Position numbers and translations under genes: made by a program. Positions 43,269-53,024 of a stretch of DNA of 64,000 nucleotides are shown here, piece by piece (position 1 is the stretch's first letter; every line of letters starts with the position of its first letter). This DNA is from Mycolicibacterium aromaticivorans JS19b1 = JCM 16368 (lineage in GTDB: Bacteria; Actinomycetota; Actinomycetes; Mycobacteriales; Mycobacteriaceae): the NCBI RefSeq assembly GCF_000559085.1, contig NZ_JALN02000002.1, positions 380,038 through 444,037 on the forward strand, written 5' to 3'. The notes beneath the pieces are model-generated. The model saw nothing but the letters and a program-made list of their open reading frames with translations, did not search any database and was not told the origin of the DNA.

Positions 43269-44593
43269 AGACCTTCGGCGAGCGCAACTTCATCGTCATG
43301 GGGGCCATCGGGGTTGTGGCCACCGCCGCCCTGGTTCTCGGCGCGCTCAACTACCACAAGCTGCCGTTCGTCTCCTCCGGGAAGACCTATTCGGCGTATT
43401 TCGACGAGGCTGGCGGACTGACCACCGGCGCCCCGGTGCGGGTATCGGGGGCTCCCGCCGGCCAAGTGCAGAGCATCACCCTCGACGGGCAGTGGGTACT
43501 GGTCACGTTCACGGTGGCCGAAGGCATCCGGTTGGGCGACCGTAGCGAGGCTGCGATCAGGACGACCAGTGTTCTCGGCAACAAGGTCCTCGACCTCACC
43601 ACCCGCGGCGCCGGGACGCTCTCCGGCACCATCCCCGTCGAGCGGACCACCTCGCCGTATCAATTGCCGGACGCCATCGGGGACCTCACGACCACCATCA
43701 GCGGTCTCGACACCGACCAGCTGTCCACATCGCTGACGGTGCTGTCCCAGACCCTCCAAGACACCCCCGATGACCTGCGGCTCGCCGTCGCGGGTGTCGC
43801 CCGATTCGCGGAAACGCTCAACCAGCGCGATGCCCGGTTGCGCGAACTCCTCGCGAACGCCGCCAAGGCGACCACCGTCCTGGGCGAACGCACTAATGAC
43901 ATCGTGCGCCTGATCTCCGACACCAACGCGTTGTTGGCGCAGCTGCGCACCCAAAGCGCGGCGCTGGACGAGATCTCGACGAACATCTCGCTGCTCAGTC
44001 GGCAGATCGCCGGGTTCATCGCGGAAAACAAGACGACGCTCAAACCCGCACTCGACAAACTCAACGGGGTTCTCACGATCCTCGACAACCGGAAGGTGGA
44101 GATCCAAGAGTCCATCAAAGGACTGGCGGCGTACGCGATGCAGTTCGGCGAGACCGTCGCAGCCGGCCCCTTCTTCAACGCCTACCTCGCCAACCTGGTC
44201 CCCGGACAGTTCATTCAACCGTTCGTCGATGCCGCGTTCTCGGATCTCGGTCTGGATCCCAACGTGCTCCTACCTTCCCAGCGCACCGACCCCCAGGTGG
44301 GCCAGCCCGGCACCCCGGCACTGCCGATTCCCTATCCGCGGACCGGCCAGGGTGGCGAACCGAAATTGACTCTGCCCGATGCGATCACCGGAAACCCGGG
44401 CGATCCTCGGTACCCCTACCGCGAGCCGGCACCGGCCCCTCCGCCAGGTGGGCCCCCACCGGGTCCGCCGGCACCGCCGGCACTCGATCGGCAAGCCCCA
44501 CAGCCGCCGACGCCAAGCCCCTTCTTCGTGCCGGCACCCGATGAAGTCGCGCCCGGACCGGCTGATTCCTCGATCCCCCAAGGCAGACGATGA
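43265..44593 (+). CDS. mceC: MceC-type Mce-family protein
   Basis: A 442-residue Mce subunit with membrane helix, Mce domain (SAYFDEAGGLTTGAPVRVSGAPAGQV), helical segment, and a Pro-rich tail of about 80 residues. The ATG at 43265 overlaps the mceB stop, and the longer reading from 43175 lies within mceB. The family order A-F is kept throughout. Confidence 0.9.
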   Translation: MKTFGERNFIVMGAIGVVATAALVLGALNYHKLPFVSSGKTYSAYFDEAGGLTTGAPVRVSGAPAGQVQSITLDGQWVLVTFTVAEGIRLGDRSEAAIRTTSVLGNKVLDLTTRGAGTLSGTIPVERTTSPYQLPDAIGDLTTTISGLDTDQLSTSLTVLSQTLQDTPDDLRLAVAGVARFAETLNQRDARLRELLANAAKATTVLGERTNDIVRLISDTNALLAQLRTQSAALDEISTNISLLSRQIAGFIAENKTTLKPALDKLNGVLTILDNRKVEIQESIKGLAAYAMQFGETVAAGPFFNAYLANLVPGQFIQPFVDAAFSDLGLDPNVLLPSQRTDPQVGQPGTPALPIPYPRTGQGGEPKLTLPDAITGNPGDPRYPYREPAPAPPPGGPPPGPPAPPALDRQAPQPPTPSPFFVPAPDEVAPGPADSSIPQGRR

Positions 44594-45939
44594 CGAACTC
44601 TCGGACCAAGCTCGGACTGGCGATCGTTTTGGTGAGCCTCATCGTGGGCGGGTCGATTGCGGCGGTGCGTGTGGCACGCGAGGTCGATCGTGTTCACGTC
44701 GTCGCCTACTTCGAAAACAGCAACGGGGTGTTCGTCGGCGACGATGTCCGCATCAAGGGCGTTCGGGTAGGCGGGATCGACTCCATCGAACCGCAGCCCA
44801 CACGAGTCAAGATCGCCTTCTGGTTCGACGCCAAGTACAAGGTGCCCGCCGATGCCAAAGCGGTCATCCTGTCGCCGACGCTGGTGACCTCCCGCGCCAT
44901 TCAATTGACTCCCCGCTACACCGGTGGCCCGGCGCTGCAGGACAACGCCGTCATCCCCCGGGACCGCACCGCGGTTCCAGTGGAGTTCGACGAATTCCGC
45001 CAACAGCTCGAACGGCTAACGACATTGCTGCAGCCCACCGAGCCCGGCGGGGTCAGCACGCTGGGCGCCCTGGTCAACACCGCGGCCGACAACTTGCGCG
45101 GCCAAGGCCCAGCAATCCGCGAGGCGATCATCAGGTTGTCCCAGTCGGTGTCTGCGCTCGCCGACCACAGCCCGGACATCTTCAGCAGCGTCAAGAATCT
45201 TGCGACACTCGTCTCAGCACTTCAGGACAGCACCCTTCTGATACGCCAGCTGAATCAGAACCTCGCGTCGGTCACCGGGCTGCTGACCAACAACCCCACC
45301 GAAGTCGGCGACGCCGTCAAGGACCTCAATGGCGTAATCGGTGACCTGACGGCCTTCGTCTCCGCAAACCGCGACGCGCTCGGTACCACATCGGACAAAT
45401 TGACGTCAGTCTCACAGGCACTGACGGGCAGCATCGACGACATCAAACAGCTGCTGCACATCGCGCCGACGACGTTGTCCAACGCCGCCAACCTCTACAA
45501 GCCCGCCCAGGGCACGCTGACCGGAGCTCTCAACGTCGCCAACTTCGCGGATCCGATCACCTTTCTGTGCAGCGCAGTACAGGCCGCGTCGCGACTGAAC
45601 AACGAACAATCGGCGAAATTATGTGTCCAGTACTTGGCACCGATCATCAAGAACCGCCAGTACAACTTCCCCCCGATCGGTATCAACCCCTTCGTCCAGG
45701 CCAGCGCCCGGCCGAATGAAGTCACCTACAGTGAGGACTGGATGCGCCCGGACTACGTTCCGCCGCAGACTTCACCGGCGCCGGACACATCGCCGCCGGG
45801 CCACAGCCCGCCGCCACCCCTCGACGAGCCGGCGCAACCAGCCGAAGGCACGCTGCCGGTTCCCGGCCCGTCGGCTCAGCAGACCGATCCCGCCGCCGGG
45901 CTGCCCGGCATGCTCATTCCACCCGGGGCCGGCTCGTGA
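44590..45939 (+). CDS. mceD: MceD-type Mce-family protein
   Basis: A 449-residue Mce subunit with the Mce domain VAYFENSNGVFVGDDVRIKGVRVGGI and a C-terminal Pro-rich stretch from about residue 390. Overlaps with both neighbours (ATGA before, GTGA after) indicate coupled translation. Confidence 0.9.
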   Translation: MTNSRTKLGLAIVLVSLIVGGSIAAVRVAREVDRVHVVAYFENSNGVFVGDDVRIKGVRVGGIDSIEPQPTRVKIAFWFDAKYKVPADAKAVILSPTLVTSRAIQLTPRYTGGPALQDNAVIPRDRTAVPVEFDEFRQQLERLTTLLQPTEPGGVSTLGALVNTAADNLRGQGPAIREAIIRLSQSVSALADHSPDIFSSVKNLATLVSALQDSTLLIRQLNQNLASVTGLLTNNPTEVGDAVKDLNGVIGDLTAFVSANRDALGTTSDKLTSVSQALTGSIDDIKQLLHIAPTTLSNAANLYKPAQGTLTGALNVANFADPITFLCSAVQAASRLNNEQSAKLCVQYLAPIIKNRQYNFPPIGINPFVQASARPNEVTYSEDWMRPDYVPPQTSPAPDTSPPGHSPPPPLDEPAQPAEGTLPVPGPSAQQTDPAAGLPGMLIPPGAGS

Positions 45940-47075
45940 CGAGGACGCGCTGCGCCCGCGGCGTCGCGGTGATGGTGATCGCGCTGACGATCGCCGCGCT
46001 GTCGGGATGCGGTTTTCGCGGCCTGAACTCCTTTCGGCTGCCGGGAACGCAGGGCCACGGGCAGGGCTCCTACACGATCCAGGCCGAAATGCCCGACGTC
46101 GAAAACCTTCAACCGAACTCGCGTGTCCGCGTGGGCGACGTCAACGTGGGCACGGTCACGAAGATCGAGCGTCGAGGATGGCATGCGCTGCTCACGCTCA
46201 CACTCAACGGCGACGTCGAGCTTCCTGCCAACTCGACCGTGTCGTTGGGTCAAACCAGCCTGCTGGGCTCACTGCACGTCGAGTTGGCACCCCCCACCGA
46301 TGTTCGCCCGGCGGGAAAGCTTCGGGCCGGTTCGCTGATCCCGCTGACATCTGCTGGGGCCTACCCGTCCACCGAACAGACCCTGGCGTCGGTATCACTT
46401 CTGCTCAACGGCGGCGGAGTGGGGCAGGTACAGGACATCACCACAGCACTCACCTCCGCGTTGGGAGGCCGCGAGCAGGACTTCCGCAGCCTGCTCTCAC
46501 AGCTGGACATCTTCACCGCCAACATCAACGGCCAAATCGAGGACATCATCGCGGCCACCGAAAGCCTCAACCATCTGGTCGCGCAGTTCGCGGCACAAAA
46601 ACCAGTCATCGACAAGGCCCTGGAAACGATTCCCGACGCGCTGGCGGTAATCAACGCCGAACGCGACAAGCTCGTTGAGGCGGTTGACCAACTCGGCAAA
46701 TTCAGCGCGCTGGCCGCGGACTCGGTTAACCAGTCCAAAGAGTCGTTGATCCAGATCCTTAACGACCTGGGACCGGTATTGGAATCACTCGCGAACGCCG
46801 GTCCTGCGCTGACCCGTTCACTGAACCTGTTCACCACGGTTCCCTTCGTGAAGGACAACCTGACCAATTGGTGGCGCGGTGACTACGCCAACATCACCAC
46901 CATCGTGGACTTGACATTGAGTCGTATCGACGCGGCGCTGTTCACCGGCACCCGGTTCGAGGGCAAACTCACCGAACTGGAACTGCAATGGGGCCGCACG
47001 ATCGGGCAACTGCCTAGCCCCTACACCGCGCGAAATCCGCTGATCGCCCCCTACCGGTTGGACCAAGGACCGTAA
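45936..47075 (+). CDS. mceE: MceE-type lipoprotein of the Mce system
   Basis: A 379-residue Mce subunit with a lipoprotein signal: positively charged start, hydrophobic core and lipobox ALSGC with the lipidated Cys25. The fifth gene of mce operons normally codes for the lipoprotein (LprK type), and this one fits. The Mce domain follows (IQAEMPDVENLQPNSRVRVGDVNVG). The GTG start overlaps the mceD stop. Confidence 0.92.
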   Translation: MTRTRCARGVAVMVIALTIAALSGCGFRGLNSFRLPGTQGHGQGSYTIQAEMPDVENLQPNSRVRVGDVNVGTVTKIERRGWHALLTLTLNGDVELPANSTVSLGQTSLLGSLHVELAPPTDVRPAGKLRAGSLIPLTSAGAYPSTEQTLASVSLLLNGGGVGQVQDITTALTSALGGREQDFRSLLSQLDIFTANINGQIEDIIAATESLNHLVAQFAAQKPVIDKALETIPDALAVINAERDKLVEAVDQLGKFSALAADSVNQSKESLIQILNDLGPVLESLANAGPALTRSLNLFTTVPFVKDNLTNWWRGDYANITTIVDLTLSRIDAALFTGTRFEGKLTELELQWGRTIGQLPSPYTARNPLIAPYRLDQGP

Positions 47076-48535
47076 TGTATCTGAGTAAGCGAGTCCGGTT
47101 GCAGCTGGCCGCCTTTGGGGTGGTGACACTGTTGGCCGGTGGAACCATGGCCTTCTACTACCTCCGGCTGCCGAGCCTGCTATTCGGTATCGGCCGCTAC
47201 CAAGTCACAATGAAGCTGCCGGACGCAGCGAGCCTGTACGACAACGCCAACGTCACGTATCGGGGCACTACGGTGGGTCGGGTCACCGACGTCCGCCTGA
47301 CTGACACCGGAGTCGACGCCGTGCTGTCGCTGCAGTCGGACATCAAGATCCCGGCGGACCTCGACGCCCAGGTGCACAGCCAGACTGCGGTCGGCGAGTT
47401 GTTCGTCGAACTCCTACCGCGAAGCGGCGACGGCGCACCGCTGAAGAACGGCGACGTGATACCAGCCGGCCGCACCTCGGTCCCTCCCGACATCAACGCA
47501 CTGCTGCGGGCTGTCAACACCGGTATCGAGGCGATCCCGCGCGACAACCTCAAAACGGTGATCGACGAGTCCTATACGGCGTTCGGTGGCTTGGGCCCCG
47601 AGCTTTCACGGCTGACGCGGGGGGCCACAACGCTGGCCATCGATGCGCGCAACAACCTGCCTGCGCTGACCACCCTCATCGATGAGTCCAAACCGGTCTT
47701 GGACACCCAGACCGAAACCTCCGACTCCATCCACACCTGGGCGGCCAACCTCGCTCAAATCACCAATCAGCTACAGCTCCAGGATGATTCGGTAAAGGGC
47801 TTACTGGTCAACGGGCCCGCCGCCGCAGACCAGGTACGTCAGCTGGTCGACCGCGTACAGCCCACCCTGCCCATCCTGCTGACCAATCTGGTCAGCCTCG
47901 GCCAAGTGGCGCTCACCTATCAACCCAACCTCGAGCAGATCCTCGCCCTGTATCCGATCGAGATCGCCGGCCTCCAGGGTGCCGCACTGGCCAACCGAAA
48001 CACCAAACAGGACTACAAGGGCGTGTTCCTGTCCTTCAACCTGAACCTCAATGTGCCCCCGCCATGCAGAACGGGATACCTGCCCGCCCAACAGCAACGC
48101 GCAATGTCTGAGGTCGATTACCCACCGAAACCGGCCGGGGACTTGTACTGCCGGATACCACAGGATTCCGGCCTCACGAACGTTCGCGGCGCCCGCAACC
48201 TGCCCTGTGAAACACGACCGGGAAAGCGGGCGCCGACGGTGAAGATGTGCGAAAGCGACGAAAACTACGTACCTCTCAACGACGGCGCCAACTGGAAAGG
48301 CGACCCGAACGCGACGCTGTCCGGTCAGCCAGTTCCGCAGCCGCCGCCAGGAACGCCGCCGCCCACCTCGGTACCGGTGACCGCCCCGATTGCGGTCGCC
48401 GAGTACGACCCGAGCACCGGCATTTACATCGGACCGGATGGCAAACAGTACCGGCAAGCGGATCTGGCTCGGAACGCTGCCGGGCAGCACACCTGGCAGG
48501 ACATGCTGCTTCCGCCAAAGGACGGTGAACCGTGA
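47075..48535 (+). CDS. mceF: MceF-type Mce-family protein
   Basis: A 486-residue Mce subunit. The N-terminal helix is about 5-27, the Mce domain is MKLPDAASLYDNANVTYRGTTVG, and the C-terminal third contains a conserved Cys-rich part (PPCRTGYLP, YCRIPQ, PCETRPG, KMCES) and a Pro-rich end. The start overlaps the mceE stop (TAATG). Confidence 0.9.
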   Translation: MYLSKRVRLQLAAFGVVTLLAGGTMAFYYLRLPSLLFGIGRYQVTMKLPDAASLYDNANVTYRGTTVGRVTDVRLTDTGVDAVLSLQSDIKIPADLDAQVHSQTAVGELFVELLPRSGDGAPLKNGDVIPAGRTSVPPDINALLRAVNTGIEAIPRDNLKTVIDESYTAFGGLGPELSRLTRGATTLAIDARNNLPALTTLIDESKPVLDTQTETSDSIHTWAANLAQITNQLQLQDDSVKGLLVNGPAAADQVRQLVDRVQPTLPILLTNLVSLGQVALTYQPNLEQILALYPIEIAGLQGAALANRNTKQDYKGVFLSFNLNLNVPPPCRTGYLPAQQQRAMSEVDYPPKPAGDLYCRIPQDSGLTNVRGARNLPCETRPGKRAPTVKMCESDENYVPLNDGANWKGDPNATLSGQPVPQPPPGTPPPTSVPVTAPIAVAEYDPSTGIYIGPDGKQYRQADLARNAAGQHTWQDMLLPPKDGEP

Positions 48536-49209
48536 CAACGCATACCACCGGGGATACCGACGAACCCGTCCGCGACGACCACACACCGCCCTCGCCTGCC
48601 CCTGATGACACCGTCGATATCGCCCCCGAAATGGGCGCTGACAGGACGGACGCCAGCGGCGGCGACCCGTCCGAAGGTGTCGACGACGAACAGTCGCGGG
48701 TCACCACGCGCGCCTGGCGAAGCCCAATGCCGCCGCAGCGACTGGGGCTCGTGATGGGGTTGGTAGCGGTCGTGACGTTGGCCGCACTGACCGGTTGGCT
48801 GGGCTACCGGGCCTACCAAGCGCATCAGGCCTTCGAACAGCGCCAGCTGTTCGTGCAGGTCGGACGTCAAGGCGCACTGAATCTGACCACGATCGACTGG
48901 CAGCACGCAGACGCCGATGTGAAGCGCATTCTCGACTCAGCCACAGGCAAGTTCTACGACGAGTTCGCCCAGCGCTCACAACCATTCATCGATGTGGTCA
49001 ACAAGGTGAAGTCGAAATCGGAGGGCACCATCACCGAGGCCGGCTTGGAGTCGCAGTCCCGTGACACGGCCCAGGTGCTGGTCGCTGTCAACGTGAAGAC
49101 CACTGTCGGCGAGGGGCCAGAACGAGAACCCCGAACATGGCGAATGCGCGTCACGGTGCAGAAAGTCGGCAACGACGCGAAGGTCTCTGACGTGGAGTTC
49201 GTGGCATGA
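48532..49209 (+). CDS. Mce-associated membrane protein
   Basis: A 225-residue protein of the Mce-associated (Mas) type: an acidic, disordered cytosolic N-terminus (about 1-65), one membrane helix (about 70-92, LGLVMGLVAVVTLAALTGWLGY) and a periplasmic domain with the NTF2-like pattern common to VirB8/Mas proteins. It overlaps mceF and the next gene. Mas proteins stabilise Mce complexes. Confidence 0.85.
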   Translation: MTTHTTGDTDEPVRDDHTPPSPAPDDTVDIAPEMGADRTDASGGDPSEGVDDEQSRVTTRAWRSPMPPQRLGLVMGLVAVVTLAALTGWLGYRAYQAHQAFEQRQLFVQVGRQGALNLTTIDWQHADADVKRILDSATGKFYDEFAQRSQPFIDVVNKVKSKSEGTITEAGLESQSRDTAQVLVAVNVKTTVGEGPEREPRTWRMRVTVQKVGNDAKVSDVEFVA

Positions 49210-49790
49210 CGAACTCACCAGGGAAAGTCGAGTGCGACGATCAGGCTGTCGGCGTCGCCCCAGAATGCGAGCACGCGCGCGATGGCGCCACACCAGACAG
49301 ACGTCGCGGCAACATCGTGCGCGTGCTCGGATTCTGGGTGTTGCCGGCTGTCGCCCTGCTGTTGGCGCTCGGCGCGGGCTACTTCAAGTACCAGGAAGCG
49401 ACCGCCGCTGATGCCGACCGCGCTCGGGTGCAAACCGCTCAGATCGCAACCGAAGCGACGGTCGCGATGCTCTCCTACACACCTGACACGGCAACCGCGA
49501 AGCTGAAGGCTGCGCGCGAGGGACTGACAGGGCCGTTTCGCGATTCATACACCTCGTTGACTGATGATGTCGTGATTCCTGGAGCACAGCAGAAACGAAT
49601 CTCGGCCACCGCCAAGGTGACTGGTGCCGCCTCCGTCTCCGCCAGTGAAAACCATGCCGTAGTGCTGGTGTTCGTCGACCAAACCACCGTAGTGGGCAAT
49701 GACGCGCCGACAGATACTGACTCCGTCGTTCGGGTGACCCTCGACAGAATCGGAAACCGTTGGCTGATATCGGGTTTCGAGCCGATATGA
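49206..49790 (+). CDS. Mce-associated membrane protein
   Basis: A 194-residue second Mas protein: short cytosolic N-terminus, membrane helix about 38-58 (VLGFWVLPAVALLLALGAGY) and a periplasmic domain ending in VRVTLDRIGNRWLISGFEPI, typical of the family. It is the last gene of the mce operon. Confidence 0.85.
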   Translation: MTNSPGKVECDDQAVGVAPECEHARDGATPDRRRGNIVRVLGFWVLPAVALLLALGAGYFKYQEATAADADRARVQTAQIATEATVAMLSYTPDTATAKLKAAREGLTGPFRDSYTSLTDDVVIPGAQQKRISATAKVTGAASVSASENHAVVLVFVDQTTVVGNDAPTDTDSVVRVTLDRIGNRWLISGFEPI

Positions 49791-49851
49791 GCAGTATTCC
49801 AGACACGGCCGCGGCTGCCCGCGAGCCGCAGGTAGCGTGTGAGGAGCAGCC

Positions 49852-50997
49852 TTGAGTGCCCGACCCGCAGTGAGACCGTTTCGCATCGACGTTGCCGATG
49901 AAGTTCTCGATGATCTGCGAACGCGTTTGTCACAGACCCGTTGGCCGGAAGCTGAATGCGTAGCGGACTGGAGCCAGGGCATCCCGTTGGGTTACACCCG
50001 GGAACTGGCCGAATACTGGGCGAGCGGATACGACTGGCGGTCGCGTGAAGCCGCGCTCAACCGATTCGCTCAGTTCATCACCGAAATCGATGGCTTGGAC
50101 ATCCATTTCATCCACCAGCGATCCCCGCACCAAGACGCTTTCCCGCTGCTCATCACCCACGGCTGGCCCGGCTCAATCGTCGAGTTTCACAAAGTGATTG
50201 AGCCGCTGACCAATCCGACTGCCCACGGGGGACAGGTCGAGGACGCCTTCCACGTCGTCTGTCCGTCGCTTCCCGGATACGGCTTCTCCGGCAAGCCCAT
50301 CCGCCACGGGTGGGGTGTGGACAAGATCGCGCAGGCATGGGAGACGCTCATGCTGCGCCTCGGCTACGCGCGCTACGGCGCCCAAGGCGGCGATTGGGGC
50401 GCAGCCGTCACCACCCAGATGGGCCGCCACCGCGGCCACTGCGCCGCCATCCATCTGAACATGCCGATCGCTTATCCTCCGGCGGGGGACATCGCCGATT
50501 CGTCGGAGGAAGAGCGGGAGGCGCTGGCCGCATTGACGCACCACCAGCGTTGGGGCACGGGCTATTCCGAGCAGCAGTCCACCCGGCCACAGACGCTCGG
50601 CTACGGACTGGCCGATTCGCCGGTCGGCCAGATGGCGTGGATCGTCGAGAAATTCGCAGCATGGATGGACTGTGCCGGCAACCCTGAGAACGTGCTCAGC
50701 CGCGATGAGCTCCTCGACAACGTCATGATGTATTGGGCAACCAATAGTGGCGCTTCCTCGGCCCGGTTGTACTGGGAGAGCTTCAAGACCTTGGACGCTA
50801 CAGGTCGTGTGGAAGTGCCGACTGGTATCGCCGCCTTCCCCAAGGAGGTCCTGCGCGTCCCACGAAGTTGGTGCGAGCCGAACTACAACATCACTCGCTG
50901 GACGACCATGGCGCGCGGCGGACATTTTGCCGCATTTGAGCAACCGGGGCTCTTCGTCGAAGATGTCCGCGCTTTCTTCGAAACCGTCCGGCGATAG
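49852..50997 (+). CDS. Epoxide hydrolase, EHN/alpha-beta hydrolase family
   Basis: A 381-residue epoxide hydrolase with the N-terminal EHN domain (RPFRIDVADEVLDDLRTRLSQTRWP). The oxyanion motif is HGWPG (103-107), the nucleophile Asp181 is in QGGDWGA, and the base His is in GGHFAAFEQP near the end. These enzymes open arene or alkene oxides to diols. The TTG at 49852 fits the family N-terminus. It is separated by 61 bp from the mce operon. In PAH degraders such an enzyme could process monooxygenase-made epoxides. Confidence 0.88.
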   Translation: MSARPAVRPFRIDVADEVLDDLRTRLSQTRWPEAECVADWSQGIPLGYTRELAEYWASGYDWRSREAALNRFAQFITEIDGLDIHFIHQRSPHQDAFPLLITHGWPGSIVEFHKVIEPLTNPTAHGGQVEDAFHVVCPSLPGYGFSGKPIRHGWGVDKIAQAWETLMLRLGYARYGAQGGDWGAAVTTQMGRHRGHCAAIHLNMPIAYPPAGDIADSSEEEREALAALTHHQRWGTGYSEQQSTRPQTLGYGLADSPVGQMAWIVEKFAAWMDCAGNPENVLSRDELLDNVMMYWATNSGASSARLYWESFKTLDATGRVEVPTGIAAFPKEVLRVPRSWCEPNYNITRWTTMARGGHFAAFEQPGLFVEDVRAFFETVRR

Positions 50998-51020
50998 CGC
51001 GGACCGTCAGGCACGGACTC

Positions 51021-51090
51021 TTGGGTAGCGCGGCCCGAATTGAGCTAGACTCTCTGCATTGCGGAGGTATCATCTGCTGAAAAGAAATAG
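51021..51090 (+). promoter_or_regulatory. Promoter sharing a motif with the dioxygenase promoters
   Basis: A -10-like TAGACT (51046-51051) lies 19 bp after TTGGGT (51021-51026). Downstream is CTCTGCATTGCGGAGGTATCA, which matches the dioxygenase beta promoters at 19857-19880 and 31238-31261 in the pattern CTCT.CA..GCGGAGG..T.ATCTG. It also resembles the operator region at 2185-2205. It sits about 45 bp inside the presumed 5' leader of the aldehyde dehydrogenase gene. Confidence 0.5.
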
Positions 51091-51133
51091 TGGGTATGAG
51101 TTGCAACCTGCGCGCAATCGGTGGTCAAAGGAG

Positions 51134-52600
51134 ATGACGGTGGTCGATGACGTACTGAGTGCAGTCACGAGGACGTGGACGCTTCCGCTAGGTGGCGGGA
51201 CTCTGCAGACCCGTGGTGTTTACGGCGTGGACGACCCGTGTACCGGAGGCGTCTTGACGCAGGCGCCGGATTGCAGTGCCGAAGACGTCGACCGGGTGGT
51301 GGCGGTTGCGCATGCCGCTCAACGTGATTGGGCACTCCGGACGCCTCGGCAGCGCGGCACCGCGCTGCGGGCTTTGGCGACACTCATGCGAGATAACGCC
51401 GAAGAACTCGCATTGCTTGACGCAATTGACGGCGGCTTTCCACTGCCTGCGATGCGCGACGACGTCAATTGGGCGGGCGAAGTGCTCGAAATGATGGCAG
51501 ACGCCGCACTTGAACTCGGCGGTCGTACTATTCCACTCTCTGCGAACCTTCACTACACGCTGCAGCAACCTTACGGCGTGGTCGCTCGAATTGTCCCCTT
51601 CAATCACCCCCTCTTTTTTGCAGGCTCGAAGATCGCTGCTCCGCTGATGGCGGGAAACGCCGTGGTCCTCAAAGCTCCCGATCAAACACCACTCTCGGCC
51701 ATCCGGCTCGCAGAGCTGGCTAGGGAAGTCTTGCCCGAAGGCCTATTTGGGGTGGTAACCGGGCGCGGCGCAACTGCTGGCGCCGCGTTGGTCGCTCATC
51801 CATTAGTGCGGCGAGTCGGCTTCATCGGCTCCCCGACCACGGGCCGGCAAATCCAGCGCTTGGCTGCCGAGCATGGCGTCAAATACGTCACCCTTGAACT
51901 CGGCGGCAAGAACCCCATGATCGTCATGCCGGACGCGGACCTCGGGGCGGCGGCGAGGAGCGCCGTCGTGGGGATGAACTTCACCACCACTGCCGGCCAA
52001 TCATGCGGATCAACAAGCAGACTGCTGCTGCACGAAGCGATCGCTGACGAGGTCATCAATTCGGTCGTCGATCAGGTCGCTGCCATCAAGGTAGGCCACC
52101 CCCTCTCTGATGGCACAGACATGGGACCCGTCATCGACCAAGCGCAGTACTCGAAGTCGCTGCAGGCCATCGAATCAGGACGGGCGGCCGGTGCCAGCGT
52201 GCTTATCGGTGGAGGACGTGCGGAGGGCGTTGGCGACAAGGGCTGGTATGTCGCCCCGACCGTATTGGCCGACGTGGCACCGCAGGCCGCTGTCGCCCGC
52301 GACGAAATCTTCGGGCCGGTTCTTTCAGTGCTAATTGTCCGTGACGAAGCCGAGGCTGTCGAAGTCGCCAACAGCGTCGAGTTCGGACTGACCGCCGCGG
52401 TGTGGACCAATGACTTACGCCAAGCCCACCGCATGGCTGCGGGGCTTGATGCCGGCTACGTCTGGATAAATGGCAGCGCACGCCACTACTGGGGGTTGCC
52501 ATTCGGCGGCCGAAAATCATCAGGTGTTGGCTCCGAAGAGTCAACGGAGGAACTGCTGTCCTACACACAAGTCAAAGCAGTATCGGTCACCTTGGATTAG
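51134..52600 (+). CDS. Aldehyde dehydrogenase
   Basis: A 488-residue aldehyde dehydrogenase: IVPFNHPL (Asn), VTLELGGKNP (Glu) and Cys291 in TAGQSCGSTSR are the catalytic set. It is not closely similar to the enzyme at 23028. The ATG at 51134 directly follows AAAGGAG, which is too close, so the GTG at 51140, with 6-7 bp spacing, may be the true start. Its promoter shares a motif with the PAH dioxygenase promoters, so an aromatic aldehyde such as 2-carboxybenzaldehyde is a reasonable substrate. Confidence 0.87.
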   Translation: MTVVDDVLSAVTRTWTLPLGGGTLQTRGVYGVDDPCTGGVLTQAPDCSAEDVDRVVAVAHAAQRDWALRTPRQRGTALRALATLMRDNAEELALLDAIDGGFPLPAMRDDVNWAGEVLEMMADAALELGGRTIPLSANLHYTLQQPYGVVARIVPFNHPLFFAGSKIAAPLMAGNAVVLKAPDQTPLSAIRLAELAREVLPEGLFGVVTGRGATAGAALVAHPLVRRVGFIGSPTTGRQIQRLAAEHGVKYVTLELGGKNPMIVMPDADLGAAARSAVVGMNFTTTAGQSCGSTSRLLLHEAIADEVINSVVDQVAAIKVGHPLSDGTDMGPVIDQAQYSKSLQAIESGRAAGASVLIGGGRAEGVGDKGWYVAPTVLADVAPQAAVARDEIFGPVLSVLIVRDEAEAVEVANSVEFGLTAAVWTNDLRQAHRMAAGLDAGYVWINGSARHYWGLPFGGRKSSGVGSEESTEELLSYTQVKAVSVTLD

Positions 52601-52655
52601 GACATGTCTGTCTAATGGGAATGGTGTTGTGCCTGATGCTGTTCGGGTGATTCGG

Positions 52656-53024
52656 ATGAATGTTGTCTCTGATGATTTATGGGTGCTGATTGAGCCGGTG
52701 ATGCCCTCGGGCCGTCGGCGGGGCCGTCCATGGAATGACCATCGACGCACCTTGGAGGGCATTATCTGGCGGCACCGCACCGGATCACCGTGGCGAGATC
52801 TGCCCGAGGAGTTCGGCGCCTGGCAGTCGGTCGCCGAACGGCACCTGCGGTGGTCAGTCGATGGCACGTACGCGAAGATCTTCGCCGCGGTCCAGGTCGG
52901 ACTCGGCCAGGGGGGTGGTCACGACGTGCTGGAACTGCTGTGGGTGGACTCCACCACTGTGCGCGCCCACCAGCACGCCACAGCTCCTCTGTCACGCGGC
53001 TGGGATGCTTGCAGGAACGCTTGA
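52656..53024 (+). pseudogene. IS5-family transposase, truncated
   Basis: The N-terminal part of an IS5-family (ISL2/IS1031-like) transposase: LWVLIEPVMPSGRRRGRPWND, then GIIWRHRTGSPWRDLP and VDSTTVRAHQHA. The last contains the first Asp of the DDE triad. After that the similarity stops and the frame ends at 53024, so the second half is missing. It begins 55 bp after the aldehyde dehydrogenase stop. Confidence 0.75.

Noticed and set aside
44379..46678. Long alternative plus-strand frames inside mceD and mceE
   Set aside because: Arg/Pro-rich out-of-frame readings of well-supported Mce genes.
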